This document shows positions 1 through 8,222 of a stretch of 35,811 nt of DNA, in pieces. The stretch is from Bacteroidia bacterium (GTDB taxonomy: Bacteria > Bacteroidota > Bacteroidia > Bacteroidales > F082). The stretch lies in the NCBI GenBank assembly GCA_030537295.1, contig JAUNNU010000014.1:1-35811 (forward strand), read 5' to 3'. Within the stretch, counting starts at the first letter, position 1; each line of letters begins with the position of its first letter. The notes under the pieces are model-generated. The model worked only from the letters and a program-made list of their open reading frames with translations, ran no database searches and had not been told where the DNA came from. A program made the translations under genes and the position numbers.

Positions 1-1
1 A

Positions 2-625
2 CGTGAGCAAGTGCTTAACCCGCTTGCCGAAGATTTCAGAAATGATGTGAAGGCTAACCGCCCCGACAGCACCGAAGAGCAGCGCAAAGGCAGAACCTAT
101 TACGCCCAGGATGTCGTAGGCTCGCTGGTTGACAGCATCGGCTGCTTCAAGGATGCAGTAAGCAAATCAATTGAATTATCAAATATTAAAATCACGACCA
201 TGGAAGGATTAGTACATCTTCAGTCAATCGAGTCATGCAGCAACCTCCAGAGTGTTGACGGCACAGTCACACTCAATGAGACCCAGTTGAGTGACATCGA
301 TTCTCGTATCGCACATGGCGAGACAACAGTCTCCACACTCACACAGGAGCGTGATTCACTCAAGGCCTCCGCCGCAAAGGTTGCGGAAAAAGAAGCCTTG
401 ATTGCGCAACTGACACAGGAGCGCGACAACCTAAAAAGGGATGTCGCCAACAAGGATGCACGCATCAAAAAACTCGAAGAGACGTTGGAAGGCGGCGACA
501 ATGACGAAACACCAGCCGAAACCGTTCACAACGGAAACCCTGCCAAACCGACGGACGATTTCAAAGAAGCCACTGATGAAGAGGCTCTTGAATACGCCCG
601 CAAGGTTTACAACGGAGAAATTTAA
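2..625 (+). CDS. Scaffold-like coiled-coil protein, 5'-truncated
   Basis: The reading frame is open to the first base, so the real start is outside the window; an internal GTG at 11 is unlikely to be it. The visible part has a region with no recognised domain, then a long charged coiled coil (roughly codons 85-160, rich in Glu, Lys, Arg and Leu heptads, with a repeated LTQERD motif), then an acidic tail. It sits 26 bp upstream of the major capsid gene, where tailed phages keep the scaffold or the scaffold part of a prohead protease. I infer a capsid scaffolding role, perhaps fused to an upstream protease domain that cannot be seen here. No catalytic motif is visible. Confidence 0.6.
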   Translation, partial: REQVLNPLAEDFRNDVKANRPDSTEEQRKGRTYYAQDVVGSLVDSIGCFKDAVSKSIELSNIKITTMEGLVHLQSIESCSNLQSVDGTVTLNETQLSDIDSRIAHGETTVSTLTQERDSLKASAAKVAEKEALIAQLTQERDNLKRDVANKDARIKKLEETLEGGDNDETPAETVHNGNPAKPTDDFKEATDEEALEYARKVYNGEI

Positions 626-651
626 TTTTAATAACCAAAAATCAATTAGAA

Positions 652-1953
652 ATGTCTGAAACTGTAAACACGACGACCATCGCACAAGAATTGGTCAATT
701 CGAGCCACAGGTTCCGCAAGGAGGTCATGGCTCTGCCTTTCGTCTCCATAGAGGAGGTGACAAAGCACATGCGTCTGATCACGAGTCTTAAAGGGAAGGA
801 GACTGAAGCCACTATAAAACCGGCAGGCAAATTCCGCCCCTACCATTCCGAGAAGGTTGTATCCGGTACAGGTGAAATCCTCGCCCGCACTTTGGAGACA
901 TATCCTGTTGAACTCCTTGAGGAGTTCGACCCTGAAAACCTTTACACAACTATCTTCGGCACACCTGTCGATGCCGACAAGATAGATCTTCCTATCGTCC
1001 GCCGTGTTCTCTCCGAAGAGATGAAGGCCGCCTGCCGCGGATTGTGCGACACAATCTTCAAGGGCGTCCGAGTGGCAGACGGAACGGACAGCACCGACTG
1101 CTTCGACGGATTCGACACCATCATATCCGCAGAAAAGGCCGCCGGGAAAATCTCTCTATCCAAGAAGAACTTCGTCACCCTCGGAACCGTCACAGAATAC
1201 AACATAGGTGACAAATACTTCCTGATGTACAAACTGGCCTCGGAAGGCCTCAAGGGCGACTCAAAGAAAAAGCTGAAACTCTGCGTTTCGAGCAAAGAGA
1301 AGGAAATGTACAATGTGTGGTACTCCAACCGCTTCGGATCAGGCAACTTCGCCGGTGTGCCAAACCAGCAGTACCTGCACGGGACTGACAACAAAGTCGA
1401 GATTGTAGCTCTTCCAGGAATGAGCGGTACAGCACACTGCTTCCTCACCGTGCAGGAGAACATGAAAATCGGTCTCGACACACTGCCGAAAGACACCACA
1501 TTTGAGGTGCGCCGCCCCGACAATCCCAACGTAGTGCAGATGCACGTGAAAATCTACATGGGAGTCGAGTTCGCTTGCGTAGAGCCTGAATTCCTCTTCG
1601 TGGCCTCACGCACTGTGAAGTCAGATGACGTGTACATGCTTTCCAACATGGACGAAATCGTCTTTGACGACACTGTCCTCGCTGCCAGCAAGACGGCGAC
1701 CGTAAAACTCTTCGGCTTCAACCTGACTTCCGCGACAGAAGTGACGGTGGAAGGTGCTGACGCCGCTATGTTCACCTCTTCGTCCAATTCGGTATCCGCC
1801 TCCGACGCCAATGCGCCTGAAGGCAAGGAGCTGACAATAACCTTCACGCCGACGACATCGGCCGGCAACAAGACCGCCGTCCTGCACGTGAAGAACACAA
1901 CCGATGACGTTGACCTGCGAATCGCATTGAAAGGCAAAGGATTAACTGAATAA
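652..1953 (+). CDS. Major capsid protein with C-terminal Ig-like domain
   Basis: This 433-residue protein has the size and position of an HK97-fold major capsid protein: it follows the scaffold-like gene and precedes the tail tube gene. The first 320 or so residues look like the capsid fold of Bacteroides phages. From about residue 330 there is a separate beta-rich domain with the pattern of an Ig-like or abnormal-spindle/TMEM131-like domain (Thr, Val and Asn rich, FTPTTSAGNKTAVLHV, ending in LKGKG). Such appended domains usually decorate the capsid surface and may bind glycans or mucus; that role is inferred. The ATG at 652 follows an AT-rich leader without a clear Shine-Dalgarno, as usual in Bacteroidetes. 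Confidence 0.82.
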   Translation: MSETVNTTTIAQELVNSSHRFRKEVMALPFVSIEEVTKHMRLITSLKGKETEATIKPAGKFRPYHSEKVVSGTGEILARTLETYPVELLEEFDPENLYTTIFGTPVDADKIDLPIVRRVLSEEMKAACRGLCDTIFKGVRVADGTDSTDCFDGFDTIISAEKAAGKISLSKKNFVTLGTVTEYNIGDKYFLMYKLASEGLKGDSKKKLKLCVSSKEKEMYNVWYSNRFGSGNFAGVPNQQYLHGTDNKVEIVALPGMSGTAHCFLTVQENMKIGLDTLPKDTTFEVRRPDNPNVVQMHVKIYMGVEFACVEPEFLFVASRTVKSDDVYMLSNMDEIVFDDTVLAASKTATVKLFGFNLTSATEVTVEGADAAMFTSSSNSVSASDANAPEGKELTITFTPTTSAGNKTAVLHVKNTTDDVDLRIALKGKGLTE

Positions 1954-1964
1954 AAGGAGATAAT

Positions 1965-2555
1965 ATGGATTTATCAAATATAAATTTCAAAATAGCTTCG
2001 GTCAATCCTTCAGGTATCAGTGATGTGGTGTACTTCATCCCGAAGTCGCACATCACTGTGTGGCCGACGATTAACGAGGACTTCGACGACGCCTCCGACA
2101 CCGACGAATACGTTGAACTTGACGGAAACTTCACCCTCGCATCGGGAAAGAAGTTCCACAAGCTGTACAGCACGCAGGGCAAGGGTAAGATCAGCTGGGA
2201 GTACCAGGGCGAGACGGACTGCAAGGTGGTCGTAAACAAGGCTTCGCTGTCTTATCCGAAAATCACGAATGAGATACGCGCCTTCGCGAAATACGCATCC
2301 AACGGCGATTTCGTGTTCATCGTCAAGCATGACGGGAAATACTACGTCATCGGCAACCCCGACTACCGCGCCACCGTCACCCCTAACGGCGACAGCGGCG
2401 ACTCGGCGGGGTCGGCGAAAGGCGTGACGATAGAGATAGAATGCCCGGACACGACACCGTTGCCGACTTATGCCGGTAACATCGTGACGGATGAAGGCTC
2501 TTTGAATTGTTCAACAGGAACGTTCACTCCTGCGGGATCAGGGGGCAATCCCTAA
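1965..2555 (+). CDS. Major tail tube protein (copy 1)
   Basis: This 196-residue protein lies 11 bp after the capsid gene. Its start is preceded by a good Shine-Dalgarno (AAAGGAGATA). Position and length suit the major tail tube protein of a siphovirus. It has a clear paralog at 27407-28291: both begin with an L(S/A)NINFK block and share long identical runs, including YSTQGKG, VNKASL, TNEIRAFAK, NGDFVFIVKHDGKYY, GDSGDSAGSAKGVT and CPDTTPLPTY. The C-terminus here is short and Gly-rich. That this copy forms most of the tube is inferred from its place in the capsid operon. No database comparison was possible. Confidence 0.66.
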   Translation: MDLSNINFKIASVNPSGISDVVYFIPKSHITVWPTINEDFDDASDTDEYVELDGNFTLASGKKFHKLYSTQGKGKISWEYQGETDCKVVVNKASLSYPKITNEIRAFAKYASNGDFVFIVKHDGKYYVIGNPDYRATVTPNGDSGDSAGSAKGVTIEIECPDTTPLPTYAGNIVTDEGSLNCSTGTFTPAGSGGNP

Positions 2556-2566
2556 ACATAGCAGTT

Positions 2567-3376
2567 ATGATTACCGACATTCAACTGCTTCGTGACCTTG
2601 ACGGCTGCACCTTCGATGAGGGTGTGGCCGTCCTCACAATGTGCAACGCCTCTCCGGGAGTTGTGCAGCACATCGTGCGCACGCACAACAAGGGGTATCT
2701 GCACAGTGAGATGAACAGGATGCTGCGCATGCCTGGAGTAATGCAGCTTCTCAAGAGCAAGATGCCGCCGTCGGTAGGCGCCGCCGGAAACGCTCCGTCT
2801 GAAGCCGGTCAGCATCAGGAACAGGCACGGCAGCCTTCGGAAACGCCGTCGGAATCTGAAGACCCGCGGAATCCGTCAGATGAGAACGGGGAAGCCGTGA
2901 CAGTGGCCGATGTCCGCAGCCACAGATACACGCGCTATGAGGACATGCCGACAGAGCTGGCGCAGAGTCTGTGGCTGAAAAAGCAGGACAAATACAGGCT
3001 GATGCAGCAGATGCACCTGAAAATGAGGCTGGTGCCTGAAGGCGAGGAACACAACGGCGAAAGGGCGCAATACCGTGCCGCCGTACTCAGCCTTGACGAT
3101 GAAATCAAAGACCTCTGGGAACTTATCGACGCTGAAATCGAACGTTTTGAAACCCGAAAAGACGGGGCGGAAAAAGAGCTGAATCCTAAGCCTTCGCCGT
3201 CGTTCAAGGAGTCAACTTATCGCGCCTACATCTCAAGGAAATTGGCAAAGCCTTCACTCACCGACGGCGACATCGTGGAAGTGCAGCACCGTGTCGATGA
3301 GATGCTCGCGTGTGGACTTGTGTTCTCTGATGAACTGACAGCCAAGATGCAGGCAGCAGGAATCAGAATCGGATGA
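2567..3376 (+). CDS. Hypothetical protein; candidate tail assembly chaperone
   Basis: I do not recognise this 269-residue protein. The ATG at 2567 is preferred to an in-frame ATG at 2507, because the latter lies inside the tail tube gene. Residues 1-65 are a compact helical region, residues 70-115 are a low-complexity linker rich in Pro, Ser and Glu, and the rest is charged and helical. Its place right after the tail tube gene is where tail assembly chaperones sit, which is the only basis for that suggestion. It overlaps the next gene by 4 bp (ATGA), so the two are probably translationally coupled. Confidence 0.6.
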   Translation: MITDIQLLRDLDGCTFDEGVAVLTMCNASPGVVQHIVRTHNKGYLHSEMNRMLRMPGVMQLLKSKMPPSVGAAGNAPSEAGQHQEQARQPSETPSESEDPRNPSDENGEAVTVADVRSHRYTRYEDMPTELAQSLWLKKQDKYRLMQQMHLKMRLVPEGEEHNGERAQYRAAVLSLDDEIKDLWELIDAEIERFETRKDGAEKELNPKPSPSFKESTYRAYISRKLAKPSLTDGDIVEVQHRVDEMLACGLVFSDELTAKMQAAGIRIG

Positions 3377-3831
3377 CGGACGAACCTATAATAATCCCCG
3401 GCGTCAGGGTCTGCCGCCAGAACTCCATGAACATCCTGCGGCAGATCGTCGGGATGACAGGTCCGGGAAGCTCATTGACAATCTTCTCATATTCGGTTAC
3501 AGACGGCTGGCTTCGCCAGCTTTTGAAGTTGAGAAATGAAATGGACGTGCGGCACATTACTCTCGTGCTTGACAATGATGTCATGGTCAGACACAGGGAG
3601 AAATTGATGCAGATAGAACGTGTCGCCGACGAGTCGTACCTGACCGACAGCCACGCAAAGCTGTACTTATCAGAAAGCAATTGCAACGCTGTGGCGGTCA
3701 TAACATCGGCGAACGCGACAAACAACTACAGAAACGAATGTTACTATGCAACAGACAGACCAGAAGAAATCGGACAAATACGCGCCGATGTCAGAACAAT
3801 TCTTGAACAGTCTTTCAGAATTGGAGATTGA
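3373..3831 (+). CDS. Single-HKD phospholipase D-like protein (Nuc-type)
   Basis: The 152-residue protein carries one HKD-like motif: His94-x-Lys96 in SHAKLYL, followed at about residue 110 by ITSANATNNYRNE, which matches the G/TSxN part of the PLD signature. The Asp normally found a few residues after the Lys is replaced by Glu or Ser (HAKLYLSE). Single-HKD proteins of this size, such as Nuc, dimerise to make one active site and often cut DNA. A PLD-fold protein in a capsid/terminase operon is uncommon; packaging, DNA cleavage or superinfection roles are all possible. It starts with a 4-bp overlap of the previous gene, and its end overlaps the next. Confidence 0.72.
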   Translation: MTDEPIIIPGVRVCRQNSMNILRQIVGMTGPGSSLTIFSYSVTDGWLRQLLKLRNEMDVRHITLVLDNDVMVRHREKLMQIERVADESYLTDSHAKLYLSESNCNAVAVITSANATNNYRNECYYATDRPEEIGQIRADVRTILEQSFRIGD

Positions 3832-4093
3832 GGAACAGGTAGAACAGCTCGCATCCCTGTTTTTCACCATCAGCGAGATAGCGATGTTCACAGGCATGGA
3901 TGCCGGCCAGCTCCGGAACATGATCACCATGAATAAGGAATCGGAGATTTCAAAGGCATACAACAGAGGCAAACTGCGTACACGGATACTTCTGCGCTTC
4001 GACTCCCGTGCTTTCGCTTTGAAGGGCAGCCCGCAGGCTCTTCAGGAAATGAAGGAATATATGTCAGACCAACAGATTGACGAAGATGCGTGA
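3746..4093 (+). CDS. Small HTH-like phage protein
   Basis: This 115-residue protein has a helical region, FFTISEIAMFTGMDAGQLRNM (about residues 39-59), that reads like a helix-turn-helix, followed by a basic helix (KAYNRGKLRTRILLRF). It overlaps the PLD-like gene by 86 bp if it starts at 3746. A second in-frame ATG at 3788 (MSEQFLNSL) would halve the overlap and may be the true start. It also overlaps the next gene by 8 bp. A DNA-binding role in packaging next to the terminase small subunit candidate is plausible but not shown. Confidence 0.62.
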   Translation: MQQTDQKKSDKYAPMSEQFLNSLSELEIEEQVEQLASLFFTISEIAMFTGMDAGQLRNMITMNKESEISKAYNRGKLRTRILLRFDSRAFALKGSPQALQEMKEYMSDQQIDEDA

Positions 4094-4682
4094 CGAGAAT
4101 TTCGAGATGATAGTGAACAACATGTTCCTCCCTGCCGGGCAGCGCAAAGCCCTCACCGACAGCCAGGAGCGACTGCTGCTTCAGGTCACGGACTGCTACA
4201 ACCTGCAGCTCCAGAAGCCGATGATAAGCAGGGTCAGCCTCCGCGACTACCTCATCAATGAATACAAGGTTTCGAAGGTGCAGGCTTACAAGATTATCCA
4301 GTATTCAGCCCTGGCTCTGGGCAATGTGGCGTCCTCGCACAAGAACTGGGTGCGCCAGCGTATCGAGTTCCTTTGCGAGCAAGCCTACATCGCGGCGATG
4401 GCCAAGGATTTTAAGAAAAGTGACGCGCTGACGAAAATAGCGAACACGCTTTCCAAGGCGTTCGCCACGAACATCGACGAGGGCGAGATCATCGATGCGC
4501 AGCGTTACCTCGAAATAGGACAGGTCAACATCGTCGTTGACCCCGCCGCCATCGGCATCAATGTCTCGCCTGCGGCGCAAAAAGAAATCGACAAAATGCT
4601 TCACAAGTACCAAATCGAAGATGTCTGTTACGAAGATGTTGATGACAATGGAAACGCTACACAAACAGACGCGCAAGACTGA
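4086..4682 (+). CDS. Candidate terminase small subunit
   Basis: This 198-residue protein has an N-terminal helical segment with a helix-turn-helix-like stretch (LRDYLINEYKVSKVQAYKII, about residues 55-75), then a long helical part and an acidic tail. Small DNA-binding proteins of this size directly ahead of terminase functions are commonly TerS. The large subunit is the next packaging gene on this strand (5945), although two accessory genes and a promoter lie between. The ATG at 4086 is chosen over an upstream TTG at 4077; it overlaps the previous stop by 8 bp. The assignment rests on position and fold pattern, not on a diagnostic motif. Confidence 0.55.
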   Translation: MRDENFEMIVNNMFLPAGQRKALTDSQERLLLQVTDCYNLQLQKPMISRVSLRDYLINEYKVSKVQAYKIIQYSALALGNVASSHKNWVRQRIEFLCEQAYIAAMAKDFKKSDALTKIANTLSKAFATNIDEGEIIDAQRYLEIGQVNIVVDPAAIGINVSPAAQKEIDKMLHKYQIEDVCYEDVDDNGNATQTDAQD

Positions 4683-5292
4683 TTTGAACCTGGAACTCAT
4701 TCCCGACAGACTGTCAGGAAAATATGACATCCCCGATATTTCGAGCGGTTATTCACAACCGCCAGGGAACATGCTACCGTTCAACATGGCCAAGAGCTGC
4801 CGTGATGCTGATTCAGCCGTTCATTTCTTTGTCGATGACTACCAGTTTGAAAGGGTGTGGCGTTCGCCGGCGAGGTACGCCGAACTCCTTCGGCCTTTCA
4901 GATGCGTCTTGTCGCCCGATTTCAGCCTCTACACTGATATGCCGCTGGCCATGAAGATATGGAACGTCTATCGCAGTCGCCTTATTGGCTCTTTCTGGCA
5001 GAAACAAGGCCTGAACGTGATCCCGACACTGCAATGGGCGGAGCCTCGAACGTTCGATTTCTGCTTTTCCGGGATCGAACCCGGCGGCATGGTCGCTGTC
5101 AGCACATTGGGAGCCGCCAAACACCGTGTCTCAAAATGTTTTTGGCAAGCTGGTATGTCTGAGGCTGTTAAAAGACTGCACCCTAAAACCATACTCGTAT
5201 ATGGAGAGCCAATATCATTTGATTTTGATGATATCGATGTTTTCTTCTATTCTAATCAAACTATTAAAAGATTAAGGCATTATGGGCGGTAG
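4648..5292 (+). CDS. DUF4417-like protein
   Basis: About 214 residues. The central part has the pattern I associate with DUF4417 proteins of phages and mobile elements: FVDDYQFERVW, LSPDFSLYTDMP, a WNVYRSRLIGSFWQ run, IPTLQWAEPRTFDFCFSGI, and a later ILVYG. The family's biochemical role is not established. Several in-frame ATGs exist (4621, 4636, 4642, 4648); 4648 gives the smallest overlap with the previous gene and is a guess. From about 5160 the DNA turns clearly AT-rich compared with the upstream capsid genes, which suggests the end of this gene and the next arrived separately. The stop overlaps the next start. Confidence 0.68.
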   Translation: METLHKQTRKTDLNLELIPDRLSGKYDIPDISSGYSQPPGNMLPFNMAKSCRDADSAVHFFVDDYQFERVWRSPARYAELLRPFRCVLSPDFSLYTDMPLAMKIWNVYRSRLIGSFWQKQGLNVIPTLQWAEPRTFDFCFSGIEPGGMVAVSTLGAAKHRVSKCFWQAGMSEAVKRLHPKTILVYGEPISFDFDDIDVFFYSNQTIKRLRHYGR

Positions 5293-5737
5293 AGGCGCAT
5301 CATTTGGTAAAGGTGGTGGTATGTCGAAAACCTTTGAAGATAAAAAAACAGGAGGTTCAGTATCGACAGAAAAAAGCCGTTTGGAGTTGGCTCATAAAAG
5401 CAAGAATGAAATGGCCAAGTATGAGAAAGAGAAAGCAATGTGTGAGGTTCTTGCTAAAAATGGTCATACTGTCGTGCATCTTGATGACACGAAGCATTCT
5501 GACGGCTCTTATGATATTCTAATTGATGGGCAAAAAGCCGATTTAAAGCGTACTAAAAGTGCCAATAACATTTTAACATATGCAAAGAACGCCGTCAACA
5601 AACAAGGTGCAAACAAAGTCGTCTTCCAGTTTGACGGCTTTAATGCAAAAATGCGATCTGCAATTGAGGAAATGAAAAAAAACGGAATCCACGGTTATTA
5701 TTTTGTGACAGGGAAAAATAATGTCATTTCATTCTAA
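5282..5737 (+). CDS. PD-(D/E)XK-like nuclease domain protein
   Basis: This 151-residue protein begins with MGGRGASFG, a start seen in many phage morphogenesis proteins. Its C-terminal half has YDILIDGQKADLKR: Asp78 followed by Asp87-x-Lys89, the spacing of a PD-(D/E)XK core. The layout resembles nuclease toxins of the CdiA-CT or polymorphic-toxin type and the small restriction-like nucleases carried in phage head genes. Its DNA is AT-rich, unlike the GC-rich capsid genes, so it looks horizontally acquired. It overlaps the DUF4417-like gene by 11 bp. Target (DNA or tRNA) and any cognate immunity protein are not evident. Confidence 0.6.
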   Translation: MGGRGASFGKGGGMSKTFEDKKTGGSVSTEKSRLELAHKSKNEMAKYEKEKAMCEVLAKNGHTVVHLDDTKHSDGSYDILIDGQKADLKRTKSANNILTYAKNAVNKQGANKVVFQFDGFNAKMRSAIEEMKKNGIHGYYFVTGKNNVISF

Positions 5738-5741
5738 ATCA

Positions 5742-5766
5742 AAAGCCCCGCCGCGGCGAGGCTTAG
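5742..5766. terminator. Hairpin after the capsid operon, possibly bidirectional
   Basis: A strong GC hairpin (AGCCCCGCC / GGCGAGGCT, with one mismatch) lies just after the stop at 5737. On the minus strand it is followed by TTTTGATTT, so it looks like a terminator in that direction as well. Confidence 0.6.
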
Positions 5767-5832
5767 GCTGGTGCGTCCCCCGCTCAAAGGCGAGTTGTCA
5801 TGCTCCTATCGACATCTGATATCGTTGCAAAA
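5742..5832 (-). ncRNA. Candidate minus-strand small RNA
   Basis: On the minus strand a perfect TAATTTTG (-7 type) box at 5824-5831 is followed by about 75 bp of non-coding sequence and then a GC hairpin with a short T tract (5742-5766). That is a minimal promoter-to-terminator unit running against the late operon. No convincing -33 element is visible. It could be a short antisense or free small RNA, or a chance match. Confidence 0.3.
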
Positions 5833-5891
5833 TTACATAAAAATTCTGTAAGTCGGCATGTTTGATGAAAATATTTCGCCCTAATCCGCCG

Positions 5892-5926
5892 CGTCACCAC
5901 GATGCGGCGGATCTCCCATATTTTTG
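5892..5926 (+). promoter_or_regulatory. Late promoter P1 (CGTCA-N22-TATTTTTG)
   Basis: TATTTTTG at 5919-5926 is the -7 box, and CGTCA at 5892-5896 lies exactly 22 bp upstream. The upstream box falls inside a hairpin (CCGCCGC at 5886-5892 with GCGGCGG at 5904-5910). The promoter leads directly into the large terminase gene. It is the only one of the six late promoters with C instead of T at the first base of the upstream box. Confidence 0.7.
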
Positions 5927-5944
5927 CCGACCAAAAGCCAAAGG

Positions 5945-7534
5945 ATGAAACAGGTCTATCTTCACAGGGGGCAGCTTCTCTACAAGCTGTGCAGCGCACG
6001 CGACTCGGTGAACATCTGCAGCCGCAGGTGGGGCAAGTCGTGGCTTGTGGCGATGCGCATAATGGAGAACGTCCTCGAGATGCCCGGCGGCCTCGGCGTG
6101 TTCGTGGCGTCGTCGTTCCGCCAGGCGCACTCCCGGACGCTCCCTGCCGCGCTGATGGCGATGGAGGAGTTCGGCTGGCGCCGCGACGTGCATTACGTCA
6201 TCGGGCACCGCCCCGACCCCCGCCTCGGATTCCGCGAGCCGCTGTTCTGCCCGTCGGACCTCAAGGACGTGGTGTGGTTCGCCAACGGCACGCTCATGGT
6301 CATCATCTCGCAGGAGGTCGTCATGTCGGCCAACTCCATGACGGTGCACTGGGTCGTCGGCGATGAGGCCAAGGGACTTGACTACTACAAGCTCTCCAAC
6401 GAACTCTTCCCGGCTGTCGGCGGCTCCGACCGCTGGTTCAACGACCCTGCGAAGTACCCTCACCTGTGGGGCAAGCATTTCTTCACGGACATGCCTACCG
6501 GCAAGGACGGATTGTGGCTTGTCAAGAAGTACGAGAAAGAGTACGACAAGGAGCTGTGCGACACCATCATTGCGATGGAGTGCGAGATACGCCGCCTGGA
6601 ACTTCAGACGGCGAACACATACAACAGCCGAAAGGCGGCGCGTCTGCGCCGTCAGGTGAACCTGCTGCGGTCCAAGGCCTTGTATTATCAGGAGCGTCCG
6701 ATATTCGACAATATCGCCGTGGTGGGCGCAGACTATGTGAAACGTTGTGAGCGTGACCTCACGCCGCTTGTGTTCCGTACGTCAATCCTCACCAGACGTA
6801 TCGATAAGGTGGAAGGAATGTTCTACGACTCGTTTGATCGCAAGGTTCACACATACCACGCGACCGACAACAGCAGGCTGAATGATTATCGTGCGCAGCA
6901 TTACGACTGTCTGCTTGACACCGACCTCGACCGCCACAAGCCAATCGCAGTCTCTTTCGACTACGGCGCACTGATCAACTGGCTTGTGGCGGCACAGATA
7001 CAGGGGCATGTCCACAAGACGCTGAAGAGCTTCTTCACGAAGCACAAGCAGCGTCTTCGCGAAGTGATACAGCTCTTCTGCGATTATTACGAGTCGCATC
7101 TTAACAAGACGGTTATTTATTATTTCGATTCCACGGCATTGGCTACCGGCTATGTCGAGGTCGGGCACAGTGCATACGACATCGTCCACGATGAATTCGC
7201 CAGGCACGGATGGGTGGTGAAGGACGTCCCTCTTGGCAATCCGATGAGGCACGACGCCAAGCACAGCATCATCAATGACGGTTTCTCCGGACAGAAAGAA
7301 CTGTTGCCGATGTTCAACGCCGACAACAACGAGGAACTCCTTCAGGCCATAAGCCTCACGGAAATCCAGATCGGAAGCAAGGGCGTGCGCAAGAACAAAT
7401 CGGGGGAGAAGACCATCGAGACCGACACCAACCTGCCTCTGGAGCTTCGCACCGACGGCACCGACGCCTGGGACACCAATTATCTCGGATGCCTCACATA
7501 TCCTTACGACTCGGACAATTTCAGCTACCTGTAG
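5945..7534 (+). CDS. terL: Terminase large subunit
   Basis: The 529-residue protein is the packaging motor. The ATPase half shows a Walker A-like CSRRWGKS (residues 25-32) and a Walker B with acidic pair VHWVVGDEAK (Asp140, Glu141). The nuclease half shows conserved acidic sites in VSFDYGALINW and YYFDSTA, as expected for the RNase H-like headful or cos nuclease. The ATG at 5945 is chosen because an upstream in-frame TTG at 5924 lies inside the -7 box of the promoter. The gene forms its own unit between promoter P1 and the terminator at 7559-7590. Confidence 0.93.
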   Translation: MKQVYLHRGQLLYKLCSARDSVNICSRRWGKSWLVAMRIMENVLEMPGGLGVFVASSFRQAHSRTLPAALMAMEEFGWRRDVHYVIGHRPDPRLGFREPLFCPSDLKDVVWFANGTLMVIISQEVVMSANSMTVHWVVGDEAKGLDYYKLSNELFPAVGGSDRWFNDPAKYPHLWGKHFFTDMPTGKDGLWLVKKYEKEYDKELCDTIIAMECEIRRLELQTANTYNSRKAARLRRQVNLLRSKALYYQERPIFDNIAVVGADYVKRCERDLTPLVFRTSILTRRIDKVEGMFYDSFDRKVHTYHATDNSRLNDYRAQHYDCLLDTDLDRHKPIAVSFDYGALINWLVAAQIQGHVHKTLKSFFTKHKQRLREVIQLFCDYYESHLNKTVIYYFDSTALATGYVEVGHSAYDIVHDEFARHGWVVKDVPLGNPMRHDAKHSIINDGFSGQKELLPMFNADNNEELLQAISLTEIQIGSKGVRKNKSGEKTIETDTNLPLELRTDGTDAWDTNYLGCLTYPYDSDNFSYL

Positions 7535-7558
7535 TCTGTTTCATTCTTTTTTGTTTTT

Positions 7559-7590
7559 CGCCACCTGACAGAAATGTTGGGTGGCGTTTT
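7559..7590 (+). terminator. Terminator of terL
   Basis: Inverted repeat CGCCACC (7559-7565) and GGTGGCG (7580-7586), followed by TTTT, 24 bp after the terL stop. Confidence 0.8.
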
Positions 7591-8065
7591 CGTCTGCATC
7601 AGTTTCTGCGGAACAGATCCGACGAATGGAGCGGTAATGATACTGACATGTCACATACGCCCTGATTCCGCATGTTAGAATCATTGGTCTTTATTTTATG
7701 CGATTTTCTTTTCCGATTGGAACTCGTTCACGATGTACTTTTATTCCCGGCCATCCATCCCTATCTCTTCATTGTTTCTGCCTTTTCCCGCTGCGAAGAT
7801 ATTTACGTGCGACTTACTTCTCAAGGTCAATGCACTTCGTGTTTCCGAAAAAATCTCCATCCCTGCGGGTAGTATTTTTTCTGAGAAAACCTTGATAAGC
7901 CTCGCACTACTATCTTTTCTGCAGCGTAAAAAGGCGAAACGAAGAGATGACGGGAATGGAATCTCAAAAAAAAATACATCGAACGAGTGTTTCAATTTAA
8001 AAAAGGCTCACTTCAGTAGAATCTAAGAATAGAAAAACAAAAGTTAACAATAAAAATTCAACATT
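7591..8065 (+). other. Noncoding AT-rich stretch
   Basis: About 475 bp without a convincing gene. Short open frames on both strands have a composition unlike protein and no start context. A TGTCA at 7649-7653 has TA 22 bp downstream but not the rest of a -7 box, so it is not called as a late promoter. The segment may be decayed host or phage DNA at an insertion point between terL and the portal operon. Confidence 0.5.
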
Positions 8066-8206
8066 ATGAGCAACACATTGAACTACAGAGATTTGGCTTT
8101 TACAAGCGTTAAGGGTTTGGATTATGATGAACTTCTTCAGCTCCAAGCGGAAACAGGTTTATCAATCAGACAATTAGAATATATGTACTACAAACAAAAT
8201 AATTAA
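8066..8206 (+). CDS. Small hypothetical protein, 46 aa
   Basis: A short gene starting MSNTLNYRDLAF and ending QLEYMYYKQNN. It is 16 bp upstream of the next gene and in the same direction, so the two are probably co-transcribed. The composition is protein-like (DYDELLQLQAETGLS). I do not recognise it. It is AT-rich, like the other genes of this insert and unlike the late genes. Confidence 0.5.
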   Translation: MSNTLNYRDLAFTSVKGLDYDELLQLQAETGLSIRQLEYMYYKQNN

Positions 8207-8222
8207 AATAGGAGACAAAGCA

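Noticed and set aside
5894-6478. 194-codon minus-strand frame opposite terL
   Set aside because: A shadow of GC-rich terL codons; Val/His/Arg-rich with no start signal.
7649-7683. TGTCA with TA 22 bp downstream, a seventh late promoter?
   Set aside because: The -7 box reads TAGAATCA and lacks TTTG; no convincing gene follows within 380 bp.
7672-8026. Several 60-97-codon frames on both strands
   Set aside because: They overlap each other, have unusual composition (Phe/Ser/Arg rich), and have no coupling or start context; the stretch looks noncoding.
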